Positions 1-7,595 of a DNA stretch of 19,758 bases are shown piece by piece. The stretch comes from an uncultured Bacilli bacterium (lineage in GTDB: Bacteria > Bacillota_I > Bacilli_A > RF39 > UBA660). Below the pieces are notes generated by a model. The model searched no databases. It was not told the DNA's origin and worked only from the letters and a program-made list of their open reading frames with translations. Made by a program: the position numbers and the translations under genes. Where the stretch lies: positions 1-19,758 of the forward strand of contig CAKOXX010000022.1 in assembly GCA_934130405.1 (NCBI GenBank), written 5' to 3'. Within the stretch, counting starts at the first letter, position 1, and each line of letters starts with the position of its first letter.

Positions 1-55
1 AGTTAAGCCACTTAACGCCGACGATAGTGTATGCGAAAATAGGAAGTTGCCAAGA
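1..55 (+). rRNA. rrf: 5S ribosomal RNA, 3' portion (5' end outside window)
   Basis: The first 55 bases match the conserved second half of bacterial 5S rRNA. The visible landmarks are AGTTAAGCC, then ACGCCGACGATAGTG, a short helix IV/V loop region, GCGAAAATAGGAAGTTGCCAAG and the 3' end. The gene starts before the window, so only about half is present. A run of eight T follows at once and then more T-rich sequence, which fits the transcription stop of an rRNA operon. The loop between GATAGTG and ATGCG is shorter than in E. coli or Bacillus. Homology was recognised by eye. Confidence 0.85.
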
Positions 56-92
56 TTTTTTTTGTTTTATTTTTTAATTTTTCTAAAACATC

Positions 93-122
93 TTGAAATA
101 CTCTATTTCCCTTTGCTATAAT
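93..122 (+). promoter_or_regulatory. Sigma-A type promoter for the tsaE operon (extended -10)
   Basis: The -35 box is TTGAAA (93-98). An 18-base spacer leads to a perfect TATAAT (117-122), preceded by TG and one base (extended -10). It lies between the 5S rRNA and tsaE. The ribosome binding site AGAGGG follows, just before the ATG at 149. Confidence 0.75.
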
Positions 123-148
123 GGACTAGACGGAAAAGAGGGAAATTT

Positions 149-607
149 ATGAATTATAAAGTTACATCATATAATGAAAAAGATACTATATCTTTGGCAG
201 AAAATATTGAATCAGAACATTTTCCTAATATGGTTATATGTTTAATTGGTGATTTAGGTAGTGGTAAGACAATCTTTACAAAAGGTTTTGCAGTTGCATT
301 AGAAGTAAAAGAAGAAGTTACTAGTCCTACTTTTAATATAATTAAAGAATATCAAAGCGGTCAACTTCCTTTATATCATATGGATGTTTATCGTCTTGAT
401 GGTAAAGCAGAAGATTTAGGAATAGAAGACTATTACGATAAAGGTGGAGTAACAATTATAGAATGGGCAGACATGATAAAAGATTATTTACCAGAAGAAA
501 GATTAGACATCAAATTTAAACTATCAAATGAAGATGAAGATACCAGAATTATTACTATTACTCCGTATGGACAAGCTTATGAAGATTTATGTGAGGATGT
601 TCTATGA
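149..607 (+). CDS. tsaE: tRNA t6A37 threonylcarbamoyladenosine biosynthesis ATPase TsaE
   Basis: TsaE is the P-loop ATPase that works with TsaB and TsaD to put threonylcarbamoyl on A37 of ANN-decoding tRNAs in the cytoplasm. The 152-aa length is normal for the family. A Walker A motif GDLGSGKT is at residues 34-41, the family motif SPTF at 59-62, and HMDVYRL from residue 77. EWAD follows at 105-108. The start is supported by AGAGGG a few bases upstream. The stop overlaps the tsaB start in an ATGA junction, so the two are probably translationally coupled. This is the first gene of the tsaE-tsaB-rimI-tsaD operon, an order common in Bacillota. Confidence 0.95.
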   Translation: MNYKVTSYNEKDTISLAENIESEHFPNMVICLIGDLGSGKTIFTKGFAVALEVKEEVTSPTFNIIKEYQSGQLPLYHMDVYRLDGKAEDLGIEDYYDKGGVTIIEWADMIKDYLPEERLDIKFKLSNEDEDTRIITITPYGQAYEDLCEDVL

Positions 608-1233
608 AAATTCTTTATGTAGATACCTCATCAAATTACCTTTATAGTGGAATAGTAATTGATGATTCTATAAAATGTGAAATTAAAGAAGAATTAGGAA
701 AAGACTTATCAAAAGTAGCCTTACCAAAGATTATAAAACTATTTGATGAAGCCTCTATTGCACCACAAGACTTAGATAAAATAATGGTAGTAATTGGACC
801 GGGTTCATTCACTGGCGTTAGAATAGGTGTTACTATTGCTAAAACAATTGCTTGGAGCTTAGATATTCCTATAGTGCCAGTATCTGGTCTAACTGCAATG
901 GCTTTATCTAACCCTATGAGTGATAATTACTCAATGCCACTAATTGATGCTAGAAGAGGTTATGTTTATGGCGCACTTTACGACAAAGATATGAATTCAG
1001 TTATTGAAGACACACACATAGAATTAGAAGAATTAAAAAATAAAGTAAAAAATAATCAGCCAATTACAGTTATTACTAATAACGATATAGAGATATCTTA
1101 TGATGTAGTTAAGTATAATCCAGATATCTTAAAAATAGTAAATTACTTTAAAGGTAGAGAAGGAGTTAACCCCCATCTTGTTAACCCAATATATTTAAAA
1201 AAGACAGAAGCTGAGGAAAAAGCTAATTTATGA
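604..1233 (+). CDS. tsaB: tRNA t6A37 threonylcarbamoyladenosine biosynthesis protein TsaB
   Basis: TsaB is an ASKHA-fold, TsaD-like protein that lacks catalysis and serves as a scaffold for the TsaB-TsaD-TsaE complex. The signature GPGSFTGVRIG lies around residues 65-75. The N-terminus has the family's LYVDTSS strand. The 209-aa length is slightly short but within the range for Bacillota, and the C-terminal half is usually the most variable part. The gene overlaps tsaE by ATGA, and its own stop overlaps the rimI start in the same way. Confidence 0.93.
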   Translation: MKILYVDTSSNYLYSGIVIDDSIKCEIKEELGKDLSKVALPKIIKLFDEASIAPQDLDKIMVVIGPGSFTGVRIGVTIAKTIAWSLDIPIVPVSGLTAMALSNPMSDNYSMPLIDARRGYVYGALYDKDMNSVIEDTHIELEELKNKVKNNQPITVITNNDIEISYDVVKYNPDILKIVNYFKGREGVNPHLVNPIYLKKTEAEEKANL

Positions 1234-1634
1234 TAAAAGAATATAATAGTTATCCACAAATTTCTGTGGATAACTTTATTTATAAAATGAAAAAAGAAGA
1301 ATTTATACAAGACCCCTTTCTAAAATTATTAACTTATGAAGAAGAAAATATAGTAAAAGGAATATTACTTTATAGTGAAATTTATGATAGAATAGAAATC
1401 AATCAAATAGAAGTGATTCCTATTTACCAAAATAGACATATTGCTTCTTCATTAATGCAACATTTAATAGATCAAGCAAAAAATAAAAAGATAATTAATA
1501 TAACTCTAGAAGTAAAATGTGACAATTATAAAGCAATAAATCTGTATCAAAAATATAACTTTGAGAAGCAAGCAGTGCGAAAAAAATATTATAATGGTAT
1601 AGATGGAATACTGATGGAACTAAAAATAAATTAG
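1230..1634 (+). CDS. rimI: Ribosomal-protein-alanine N-acetyltransferase RimI-like (GNAT)
   Basis: A 134-aa GNAT-fold acetyltransferase. The acetyl-CoA region is visible as EVIPIYQNRHIASSLM (about 61-76). The usual R/Q-x-x-G-x-G/A loop reads QNRHIA, so its first Gly is replaced by His. Motif B is typical of RimI: a C-D-N-Y-KAINLYQKYNF segment at about 97-111, followed by RKKYY. RimI acetylates the N-terminal Ala of ribosomal protein S18, and in Bacillota it usually sits between tsaB and tsaD, as here. The substrate in this organism is inferred. The start codon overlaps the tsaB stop. Codons 7-15 contain a perfect inverted pair of DnaA boxes. Confidence 0.88.
   Translation: MIKEYNSYPQISVDNFIYKMKKEEFIQDPFLKLLTYEEENIVKGILLYSEIYDRIEINQIEVIPIYQNRHIASSLMQHLIDQAKNKKIINITLEVKCDNYKAINLYQKYNFEKQAVRKKYYNGIDGILMELKIN
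1248..1275. repeat. Perfect 11-bp inverted repeat made of two consensus DnaA boxes, inside rimI
   Basis: The left arm AGTTATCCACA (1248-1258) and the right arm TGTGGATAACT (1265-1275) are exact reverse complements around a 6-base centre. Each arm contains TTATCCACA, the consensus DnaA box, in opposite orientation. On RNA the same sequence would form a strong hairpin just after the rimI start codon. Whether DnaA binds here is not known. Confidence 0.8.
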
Positions 1635-1651
1635 ATTTGGAAGTGTTAATA

Positions 1652-2653
1652 ATGAAAGATACTTATATATTAGGAATAGAAAGTAGTTGTGATGAAACAA
1701 GTTGCTCTATTGTAAAAAATGGAAGAGAAGAAATAGCAACATCAACATCAACACAAATTTCTATTCATGAGAACTTTGGAGGAGTTGTTCCGGAAATAGC
1801 AAGTCGCGAACACGTAAAAAATATAACCTTCGTGATAGAAGACTGCTTAAAAAAAGCAAATATGAAAATAGAAGAAGTAGATGCCATAGCCGTTACTTAT
1901 GGACCAGGTTTAATTGGTAGCCTTTTAGTCGGTTTAGAAGCAGCTAAAACCTTAAGTTTCGTTTATAATAAACCATTAATACCAGTTCATCATATAGCAG
2001 GACATATCTATGCCAATAGTTTAGTAGAAGAGTTTAAATTTCCTTTAATAGCTTTAGTAGTTAGTGGTGGACATACCGAATTAATAAAAATGAATGACCA
2101 CTTAAGCTTTGAAAAACTAGGAGGAACCCTAGATGATGCGATTGGTGAATGCTATGACAAAGTAGCAAGAGTAATTGGTCTTTCTTATCCTGGTGGCCCA
2201 AAATTAGATAAACTAGCTCACACAGGAGAAGCTACTTATCAATTACCTATGCCTTTAAATGATGATAGTTATAACTTTTCATTCAGTGGTTTAAAAAGTG
2301 CAGTTATTAATTTAGCACATAAAGAAAAACAAAATAATCGTGAAATAAATCAACAAGACCTAGCTTGTTCTTTCCAAAACGTTGCTATTGGAAGTATCAT
2401 CAACAAAACAAAAAAAGCCTTAAAAAACGAAAATATTAATAACTTAATAGTAGCTGGTGGAGTAGCTGCAAATGGTAAACTAAGAGAAGAAGTAGCAAAA
2501 TTAGCAGAAGAGATGAATATCAACTATTCTATTCCACCACTTAGTTTTTGTACAGACAATGCCACAATGATAGCAGCAGCTGGTTATTACCTATATAAAA
2601 AAGGCATAAGAGCAGACTTTAATTTAAACGCTCAATCAAGTGTTAATCTGTAA
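1652..2653 (+). CDS. tsaD: tRNA N6-adenosine threonylcarbamoyltransferase TsaD
   Basis: TsaD is the catalytic subunit that transfers threonylcarbamoyl from TC-AMP to A37 of tRNA. The N-terminus ILGIESSCDETS is diagnostic. The metal-binding motif is HHIAGH, with His114 and His118 as expected ligands. A GGVAANG segment and FCTDNATM follow near the C-terminus, with the metal-ligand Asp at 302. At 333 aa it is full length. I chose the ATG at 1652 because GGAAG sits 8 bases upstream. An in-frame TTG at 1637 would add five residues but lies almost on the rimI stop and has no ribosome binding site. Confidence 0.96.
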   Translation: MKDTYILGIESSCDETSCSIVKNGREEIATSTSTQISIHENFGGVVPEIASREHVKNITFVIEDCLKKANMKIEEVDAIAVTYGPGLIGSLLVGLEAAKTLSFVYNKPLIPVHHIAGHIYANSLVEEFKFPLIALVVSGGHTELIKMNDHLSFEKLGGTLDDAIGECYDKVARVIGLSYPGGPKLDKLAHTGEATYQLPMPLNDDSYNFSFSGLKSAVINLAHKEKQNNREINQQDLACSFQNVAIGSIINKTKKALKNENINNLIVAGGVAANGKLREEVAKLAEEMNINYSIPPLSFCTDNATMIAAAGYYLYKKGIRADFNLNAQSSVNL

Positions 2654-2657
2654 AGAA

Positions 2658-2682
2658 GCATATTTGAAAATATGTTTTTTTT
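2658..2682 (+). terminator. Intrinsic terminator after tsaD
   Basis: A short hairpin (CATATT, loop TGAA, AATATG) begins a few bases after the tsaD stop and is followed by eight T. It ends the tsa operon. Confidence 0.75.
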
Positions 2683-2712
2683 GTGGAAAACTCTTTTTTT
2701 GAAAGAAAAGTG

Positions 2713-2721
2713 TGCTATAAT
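2713..2721 (+). promoter_or_regulatory. Extended -10 promoter for the FIST-aldehyde dehydrogenase unit
   Basis: TGC directly precedes a perfect TATAAT (2716-2721), giving an extended -10 element. The expected -35 position holds a T-run with no good match. A leader of roughly 85 bases follows before the start at 2814; I see no recognisable riboswitch in it. Confidence 0.55.
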
Positions 2722-2813
2722 CAATAATAGGGAAGAGTAGATTGATACCAACAATTTACAAATCAAGATTTGATAACCCATAGAGATTATAAAGAATAGA
2801 AGGAGAGAAGTTT

Positions 2814-4001
2814 ATGTTAAAAACAAAAGTAGGTTATAGCACTCAAAAAGATAGTTTTACTAAAGGACTAGAAACTGCTAAAAATGCAAAACTAGGAATG
2901 AGACCAAAACTAGGATTACTTTATACTTCTTGTCAAGACGATACTGAAGAAGTTATAAAAGGAGTTCGCTCTACAATGAGAGGAGTACCAGTAGTTGGTT
3001 GTACATCAAGTGGAATGGTAATGACTAATGATGGTATTATTTCAAGTGAAGATGGTTTCGCTGCCATGATGACTTTTGATGACAAAGAAATGACTGTTGG
3101 AGTAGCTTGCCACGAAGCAGGAAAAAATGCTAGAGAAATCGGAAGAAAAGTAGCAAGAGAAGCAGTATTAGATGCTGGAGCTACTTATTCACCAGACTAT
3201 TTCTATATGGTAGCAAGTCCAAAAGAAGAAGAAGATTATTTAATGGGAATTCAAGATATTATCGGGCGTGTACCAATGTTTGGAGGAAGTGCTGCTGATG
3301 ATACTGTAGAAGGAAATTGGAAAATTTATTGTAATGATAAAGTATTTACTGATGGTGTTGCAGTAGTATTCTTCTATACTGATAATGAAATTGCTACTTC
3401 ATATACAGGAGCATATCGTGAATCAGATAATGTTGGTTTAATTACAGAAGTAAAAAATAATCGTACATTAGTAAAAATCGATGGAGTTTCTGCTCTTAAG
3501 AAATATGCTGAATGGACTGGAACTAAAGTAGAAAAATTACATGGTCAAAATTTATTAGCTGCTTCAATTACTAAACCATTAGGTGTAAAAGACCCATTAG
3601 GAAACTTAACAGTTGTACGTCACCCAATGTTCGGAGATGATAATGGAACAAAAACACCAAATGATGACACTATCAATTTAGGAAATAAAGTAGTAGAAAA
3701 AACAGCTATTATTCAATTAGAAGCAACTGTAGATGAATTAATCGATTCTACAAAAGCAACATTAAAAGATTTAAAAAGTCAATTATCTTGTGACCCTGCA
3801 GGTTATGTATTAGTTCATTGTGGAGGAAGAAAATTAGGAATTGGAAACAGAATCAATGAAGTATACGATAACTTAGTAGAAGAAGCTCACGGTGTACCAT
3901 TCATTACAATCTTTACATTTGGTGAATATGGTTATGATGAACATTCTTGCAATAGTTGTGGTGGTTTAATGTTATCATTCACAGGTTTTGGAAAAGAATA
4001 A
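2814..4001 (+). CDS. FIST-domain (FIST_N and FIST_C) sensor-like protein
   Basis: A 395-aa protein of the FIST family. These are small-ligand-binding sensory modules, often attached to signalling domains but also found alone, as here. The FIST_N part covers about residues 30-215, with a VRSTMRGVPVVGCTSSG segment early and GRVPMFGGSAADD near its end. The FIST_C part follows and ends at about 370. The C-terminus has HSCNSCGG with Cys379 and Cys382, a CxxC pair that might be redox active or bind metal. No signal peptide or membrane segment is visible, so it is cytoplasmic. AGGAGAG upstream supports the start. It is co-directional with the aldehyde dehydrogenase 46 bases downstream. The ligand is unknown. 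Confidence 0.82.
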   Translation: MLKTKVGYSTQKDSFTKGLETAKNAKLGMRPKLGLLYTSCQDDTEEVIKGVRSTMRGVPVVGCTSSGMVMTNDGIISSEDGFAAMMTFDDKEMTVGVACHEAGKNAREIGRKVAREAVLDAGATYSPDYFYMVASPKEEEDYLMGIQDIIGRVPMFGGSAADDTVEGNWKIYCNDKVFTDGVAVVFFYTDNEIATSYTGAYRESDNVGLITEVKNNRTLVKIDGVSALKKYAEWTGTKVEKLHGQNLLAASITKPLGVKDPLGNLTVVRHPMFGDDNGTKTPNDDTINLGNKVVEKTAIIQLEATVDELIDSTKATLKDLKSQLSCDPAGYVLVHCGGRKLGIGNRINEVYDNLVEEAHGVPFITIFTFGEYGYDEHSCNSCGGLMLSFTGFGKE

Positions 4002-4047
4002 TAATTACGTAAAATTAACTCATACTAAAATACGAGGAGGAGATAAA

Positions 4048-5484
4048 ATGAAGAATTTAATCGGAGGAAAATTTGTTGATGCTAGTAATGGAGAAAAAGC
4101 TGATGTAATTAACCCAGCTACTAATGAATTAATTGATACAGTTCCATTAGCTACTGAAGAAGATGTAGACCTTTGTGTTAAAGAAGCAGCAGAGGCACAA
4201 AAAGCTTGGGCTAAAATGCCAATGTATGAAAGAGGAGAAATCTTATACAAATTTGCTGATTTAGTTGAAGAAAGACACGAAGAATTAGCTCAATTATTAT
4301 CAAAAGAAACAGGAAAACCAATTAAAGAAGCAAGAGCAGAAATTGGAAATACAAAACATTTTATTCATGGTTATGTAGAAAAAGCTAAACATGATTATGG
4401 AAATGTAATTCCAGCTGGAAGTGAAGTTGGTCAAGAAAAAACAATGCAAATAACTGTTCAACAACCATTAGGTGTAGTTGCTTGTATTATTCCATTTAAT
4501 TTCCCTTGTGATTTATTTGGTCAAAAAGTACCTAGTGCTTTAATAATGGGAAATAGTGTAATTGTAAAACCAGCTACTGATAATCCATTAACACTTCATA
4601 GATATTGTGAATTATTAGTAGAAGCAGGAATTCCAGCAGGAGTTATTAACTGTATTTCAGGACGTGGTTCTGTAACTGGAAACGCTTTAGCAAAACATCC
4701 ACAAGTAGCCTTAATTAGTGTAACAGGAAGTACTGAAGTAGGAGCTGAAGTAATGGCTAATGCTGCTTCTAATATTACTCACGTTATGTTAGAGTTAGGT
4801 GGAAATGATGCTTTTATCGTTATGAATGATGCTGATATGGACTTAACTATGAAGGAGTTAGTTTGGGGACGTCTTTATAATACCGGACAAGTTTGCTGTG
4901 CTAGTAAAAGATTCTTAGTTCAAAAAGATATCAAAGATGAATTTATTAAAAGAGCAGTAGAAACTCTTCAATCATTAAAAGTTGCTATGCCTCAACAAGA
5001 AGATGCTGATATTGGTTGTTTAATTAATGAAAAAGCGGCTATTAATGCTGAAGAACAAGTTAAGAAAACAATGGAACAAGGAGCTACTTTAGTTTATGGT
5101 GGTAGAAGAAATGGTGCTTTCTTTGAACCAACAATTCTTGATAATGTAACAAGAGATATGGATGTTATGAAAGATATGGAAATCTTTGCCCCAGTAATTC
5201 CAGTTTGTACTTTTGATACATTAGAAGAAGCTCTAGAAATAGCAAATCAAAGTAAATTTGGTTTATGTGGAAATATTATGACTAGTGATATGAAAACTGC
5301 TTTCAAAGCTGCTATGGAAATGGAAGTAGGAGGAGCAGTTATCAACGGTGCAAGTTTCTATCGTGCTATTGAAATGCCATTCGGTGGATGGAAACATTCA
5401 GGAATTGGAAACGAAGGAGTTTCAACAACTCTAAAAGAAATGAGTCGTACAAAGACGATCGTTCTTAAAAATATTTTAGATTAA
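4048..5484 (+). CDS. NAD(P)-dependent aldehyde dehydrogenase family protein
   Basis: A 478-aa aldehyde dehydrogenase that would oxidise an aldehyde to its acid using NAD(P). The Rossmann segment PFNFPCDLFGQKVPSAL is typical, followed by a KPATDNPLT stretch. The general base is Glu249 in LELGGN and the nucleophile is Cys283 in GQVC, next to a second Cys. PFGGWKHSGIG is near the C-terminus. It resembles the succinate-semialdehyde/lactaldehyde branch, but the substrate cannot be read from the sequence. I chose the ATG at 4048 because GAGGAGG lies 7 bases upstream. An in-frame ATG at 3988 would overlap the FIST gene and add 20 residues outside the family alignment. It is the second gene of the FIST unit. 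Confidence 0.92.
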   Translation: MKNLIGGKFVDASNGEKADVINPATNELIDTVPLATEEDVDLCVKEAAEAQKAWAKMPMYERGEILYKFADLVEERHEELAQLLSKETGKPIKEARAEIGNTKHFIHGYVEKAKHDYGNVIPAGSEVGQEKTMQITVQQPLGVVACIIPFNFPCDLFGQKVPSALIMGNSVIVKPATDNPLTLHRYCELLVEAGIPAGVINCISGRGSVTGNALAKHPQVALISVTGSTEVGAEVMANAASNITHVMLELGGNDAFIVMNDADMDLTMKELVWGRLYNTGQVCCASKRFLVQKDIKDEFIKRAVETLQSLKVAMPQQEDADIGCLINEKAAINAEEQVKKTMEQGATLVYGGRRNGAFFEPTILDNVTRDMDVMKDMEIFAPVIPVCTFDTLEEALEIANQSKFGLCGNIMTSDMKTAFKAAMEMEVGGAVINGASFYRAIEMPFGGWKHSGIGNEGVSTTLKEMSRTKTIVLKNILD

Positions 5485-5491
5485 TTATAAG

Positions 5492-5530
5492 AAAAGACTT
5501 AAGATTACAATTAAAATCTAAGTCTTTTTT
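5492..5530 (+). terminator. Intrinsic terminator after the aldehyde dehydrogenase gene
   Basis: AAAGACTTAAGATT pairs with AAATCTAAGTCTTT around a short AT loop and ends in six T. It is the strongest terminator in the window and separates this unit from the convergent ABC transporter operon. Confidence 0.88.
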
Positions 5531-5559
5531 GTTAGATTTTGACAAGTTATTTCCGTTAT

Positions 5560-5592
5560 AAAAATAGAAACCAGTAGTTGATTCCTATTTTT
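5560..5592 (-). terminator. Probable terminator of the ABC transporter operon
   Basis: On the minus strand, AAATAGGAA and TTTCTATTTTT form a hairpin with one bulged G and a loop of about 11 bases, ending in a short T run. It overlaps the permease stop codon. Confidence 0.45.
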
Positions 5593-6376
5593 TTATGAAC
5601 TTTTTTTCTACTAAACAAATGACATAGTAGAATAAAAAGGCGAATACTCCTAGAAGAAATACAGAAGTAATAACTAAATTTATATTGAACACTTGACTAC
5701 CATACATAATTAAGTAACCTAATCCCTTTTTAGAAACAAGTAATTCCCCCATAATTACCCCAATATAAGCCATACTTGTATTAATTTTAAGATTATTAAT
5801 TATATTAGAAAAATTGCCTGGTAAAACAACCTTGAAAAATAAATCTTTCTTACTAGCATTTAAACTCTTAAGTAAAATTAAATAGTTTTTATCAGTTTCT
5901 TTAAAACTATGATAAATATTGATAATAGATAAGAATAAAGAAATTAATAAAGCCATAAAGATAATTGATTTTGTACTAGCACCGACCCAAATAATAATTA
6001 AAGGACCAAGTGCTACTTTAGGAAGAGCATTAATAACTGTAAGATAAGGATCAACTATCTTAGCAAGTCGTTCATTCCACCATAGAATAGAAGCGATTGC
6101 TAAACCACCGATCGAAGCTAGTGAAAAACTAATGATGGTTTCCAGTAAAGTGACTTTAATATGTGTAAATAAATCATTACTTTCAACTAAAGAACTTAAA
6201 GTTTTAACAATTAGTGAAGGACTACTAGCTAAGAAAGTATTAATTACTTTATAATGTGCTAGTATTTCCCAAATGATAAGAAAAACAATAAGTATTAAAA
6301 CTTGTGCAAAGATAATGATTCGTCTTTCTTTTTGTTTCTTTTTTAGATATTCTTTTCTCTCATTAGATATGGACAT
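5585..6376 (-). CDS. ABC transporter permease, nitrate/sulfonate/taurine (SsuC/TauC/ThiX) class
   Basis: A 263-aa inner-membrane subunit of a binding-protein-dependent importer. After a basic, hydrophilic N-terminus of about 20 residues come about six hydrophobic segments. The first is FAQVLILIVFLIIWEILA. The loop that contacts the ATPase is the NALPKVALGPLIIIWVG region near the middle, characteristic of the SsuC/TauC class. The start overlaps the ATPase stop by 14 bases and GGAGGG lies just upstream of it, within the ATPase gene, which indicates coupled translation. The transported substrate is unknown, and the cognate binding protein is broken (see 7108-7530). Confidence 0.9.
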   Translation of the reverse strand: MSISNERKEYLKKKQKERRIIIFAQVLILIVFLIIWEILAHYKVINTFLASSPSLIVKTLSSLVESNDLFTHIKVTLLETIISFSLASIGGLAIASILWWNERLAKIVDPYLTVINALPKVALGPLIIIWVGASTKSIIFMALLISLFLSIINIYHSFKETDKNYLILLKSLNASKKDLFFKVVLPGNFSNIINNLKINTSMAYIGVIMGELLVSKKGLGYLIMYGSQVFNINLVITSVFLLGVFAFLFYYVICLVEKKFIKK

Positions 6377-7121
6377 CTAAATCCCTCCATATCTTTTCAT
6401 AATAGATATTAAACTCCTTTTTACTTCTATTTTCGAAAGGTGTCTTTCTATCTTCAAACTCTATTTCATAAATAGTTTTAATCTTAGCAGGTCTTTTCGT
6501 TAGAACAATCACAATATCACTTAAACTAACTGCTTCTGCGATATCATGAGTTACCATTAAGACAGTTTTACCTTCCTTCTTAATCATCTTATATAAATCA
6601 TCAGCAAGAGCTACTCTAGTCATAGCATCAAGTGCGGAAAATGGTTCATCTAATAATAATATATCCGGATGAATCGCTAGTGTCCTGATGAGAGCAACCC
6701 TTTGTCTCATACCACCAGATAAACTACTAGGATATTTATCTTTAAATTCAGTTAAACCATAACTATCTAATAAATGATCAACGTAGCTAATATTATCCTC
6801 TGTCTTAATGCCTTTAATTTCTAGTCCTAAAAGACAATTGTCTAAAATAGTTAACCAAGGAAATAAACTATCTTTCTGTAGCATATAACCTAGAACAATA
6901 TTGTCCTTGTTAAAAGTAATTTCTCCACTAGATTTATCTTCAAGCTTAGCAAGAATCGAAAGTAAAGTACTTTTTCCACAACCAGAAGGACCAACAATAG
7001 AGATAAATTTTCCTTTTTCGACTTTGAAAGAAAAATCTTCAATCGCCTTAATCTCATCTATAGTATCTTGATAGTTCTTTTCTAGATGTGTTATTTCTAA
7101 AATATTATTATTTGATGTCAT
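6363..7121 (-). CDS. ABC transporter ATP-binding protein, nitrate/sulfonate/taurine (SsuB/TauB) class
   Basis: A 252-aa cytoplasmic ATPase with every ABC motif intact. Walker A is GPSGCGKST at 44-52, the Q-loop Gln is at 82 in LQKDSLFPWL, and the signature LSGGMRQR is at 134-141. Walker B is LLLDEP at 155-160, the D-loop SALD follows, and the switch His is at 192. The FPWLT sequence after the Q-loop is typical of the SsuB/TauB/ThiZ group. Its start lies 14 bases inside the end of the binding-protein remnant and its stop overlaps the permease. The ATPase itself looks functional, but the operon has lost the 5' part of its first gene and probably its promoter. Confidence 0.93.
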   Translation of the reverse strand: MTSNNNILEITHLEKNYQDTIDEIKAIEDFSFKVEKGKFISIVGPSGCGKSTLLSILAKLEDKSSGEITFNKDNIVLGYMLQKDSLFPWLTILDNCLLGLEIKGIKTEDNISYVDHLLDSYGLTEFKDKYPSSLSGGMRQRVALIRTLAIHPDILLLDEPFSALDAMTRVALADDLYKMIKKEGKTVLMVTHDIAEAVSLSDIVIVLTKRPAKIKTIYEIEFEDRKTPFENRSKKEFNIYYEKIWRDLDVHI

Positions 7122-7530
7122 ATTTTAACTTATCATAAGAAACTTTCTTACCAAGTTCATTAGCATTTTCCATAATCTCTTGTAAGTGATCAAAAGATTC
7201 CTTTTTATATTCAGTTGTTTTAGGCCATGCTTCTATCTCACGATATCTTTTAACAACATTAGTAATATCTTTTAAAGAAGTATCTGGAAATTGATTAATA
7301 ATTGCTTTTGCAACTTCTTCATCTGTAGAATTATGAACAAAATCAAGTCCTTTTTGAATAGCATCTCTAAACTCTTTAATTAAGTCATTATTCTTTGTTA
7401 AATAGCTATTTCTAGCAAAGTAAGTTGTATAAGGAACAACTCCTCCAAGTTCTCCAACAGAAGCAACTACATAACCATAACCCTGTTTTTCTACTTGTAG
7501 AGCATTAGGTTCTCTTAGTGCAAGAAAAAG
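7108..7530 (-). pseudogene. ABC transporter substrate-binding protein, C-terminal remnant
   Basis: There is no start codon for a full gene, but the minus-strand frame from about 7530 down to the TAA at 7108 is open and reads as the C-terminal part of an NMT1/SsuA-type binding protein. Recognisable stretches are REPNALQVEKQGYGYVVAS, then VVPYTTYFARNSYL, then INQFPDTSLKDITNVVKRY. About 140 codons remain, where family members have about 300-340. An in-frame stop lies just upstream (about 7540), and homology fades near 7520-7535. The signal peptide and N-terminal lobe are therefore missing. The remnant overlaps the ATPase start by 14 bases, the expected position for the operon's binding protein. 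The break coincides with the start of the T7SS locus. Confidence 0.85.
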
Positions 7531-7542
7531 AAAGTAAGATTA

Positions 7543-7571
7543 TTGATAAATACTTAAAAATTTGATATCCT
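7543..7571 (+). promoter_or_regulatory. Candidate promoter of the T7SS locus
   Basis: TTGATA (7543-7548), a 17-base spacer and TATCCT (7566-7571) lie in the 60-base gap between the binding-protein remnant and essC. The -35 box matches the consensus well and the -10 box moderately. AGGAGGG (7583-7589) is the ribosome binding site that follows. Confidence 0.4.
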
Positions 7572-7595
7572 TAAATAAGAATAGGAGGGTTCTTG

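Noticed and set aside
2722..2813. Riboswitch or T-box in the leader of the FIST unit
   Set aside because: Only a weak 5-6 bp inverted repeat is visible, with no conserved riboswitch or T-box motif and no terminator/antiterminator pair.
3988..4047. N-terminal extension of the aldehyde dehydrogenase from the ATG at 3988
   Set aside because: It overlaps the end of the FIST gene, has no suitable ribosome binding site and adds residues outside the family. The ATG at 4048 has GAGGAGG at ideal spacing.
4020..4250. Minus-strand ORF opposite the aldehyde dehydrogenase
   Set aside because: It is a shadow of the real gene with no ribosome binding site and no recognisable protein. The same holds for 8282-8545, 12596-12820, 12753-12941 and 15541-15777 on the minus strand, and for 13315-13524 on the plus strand.
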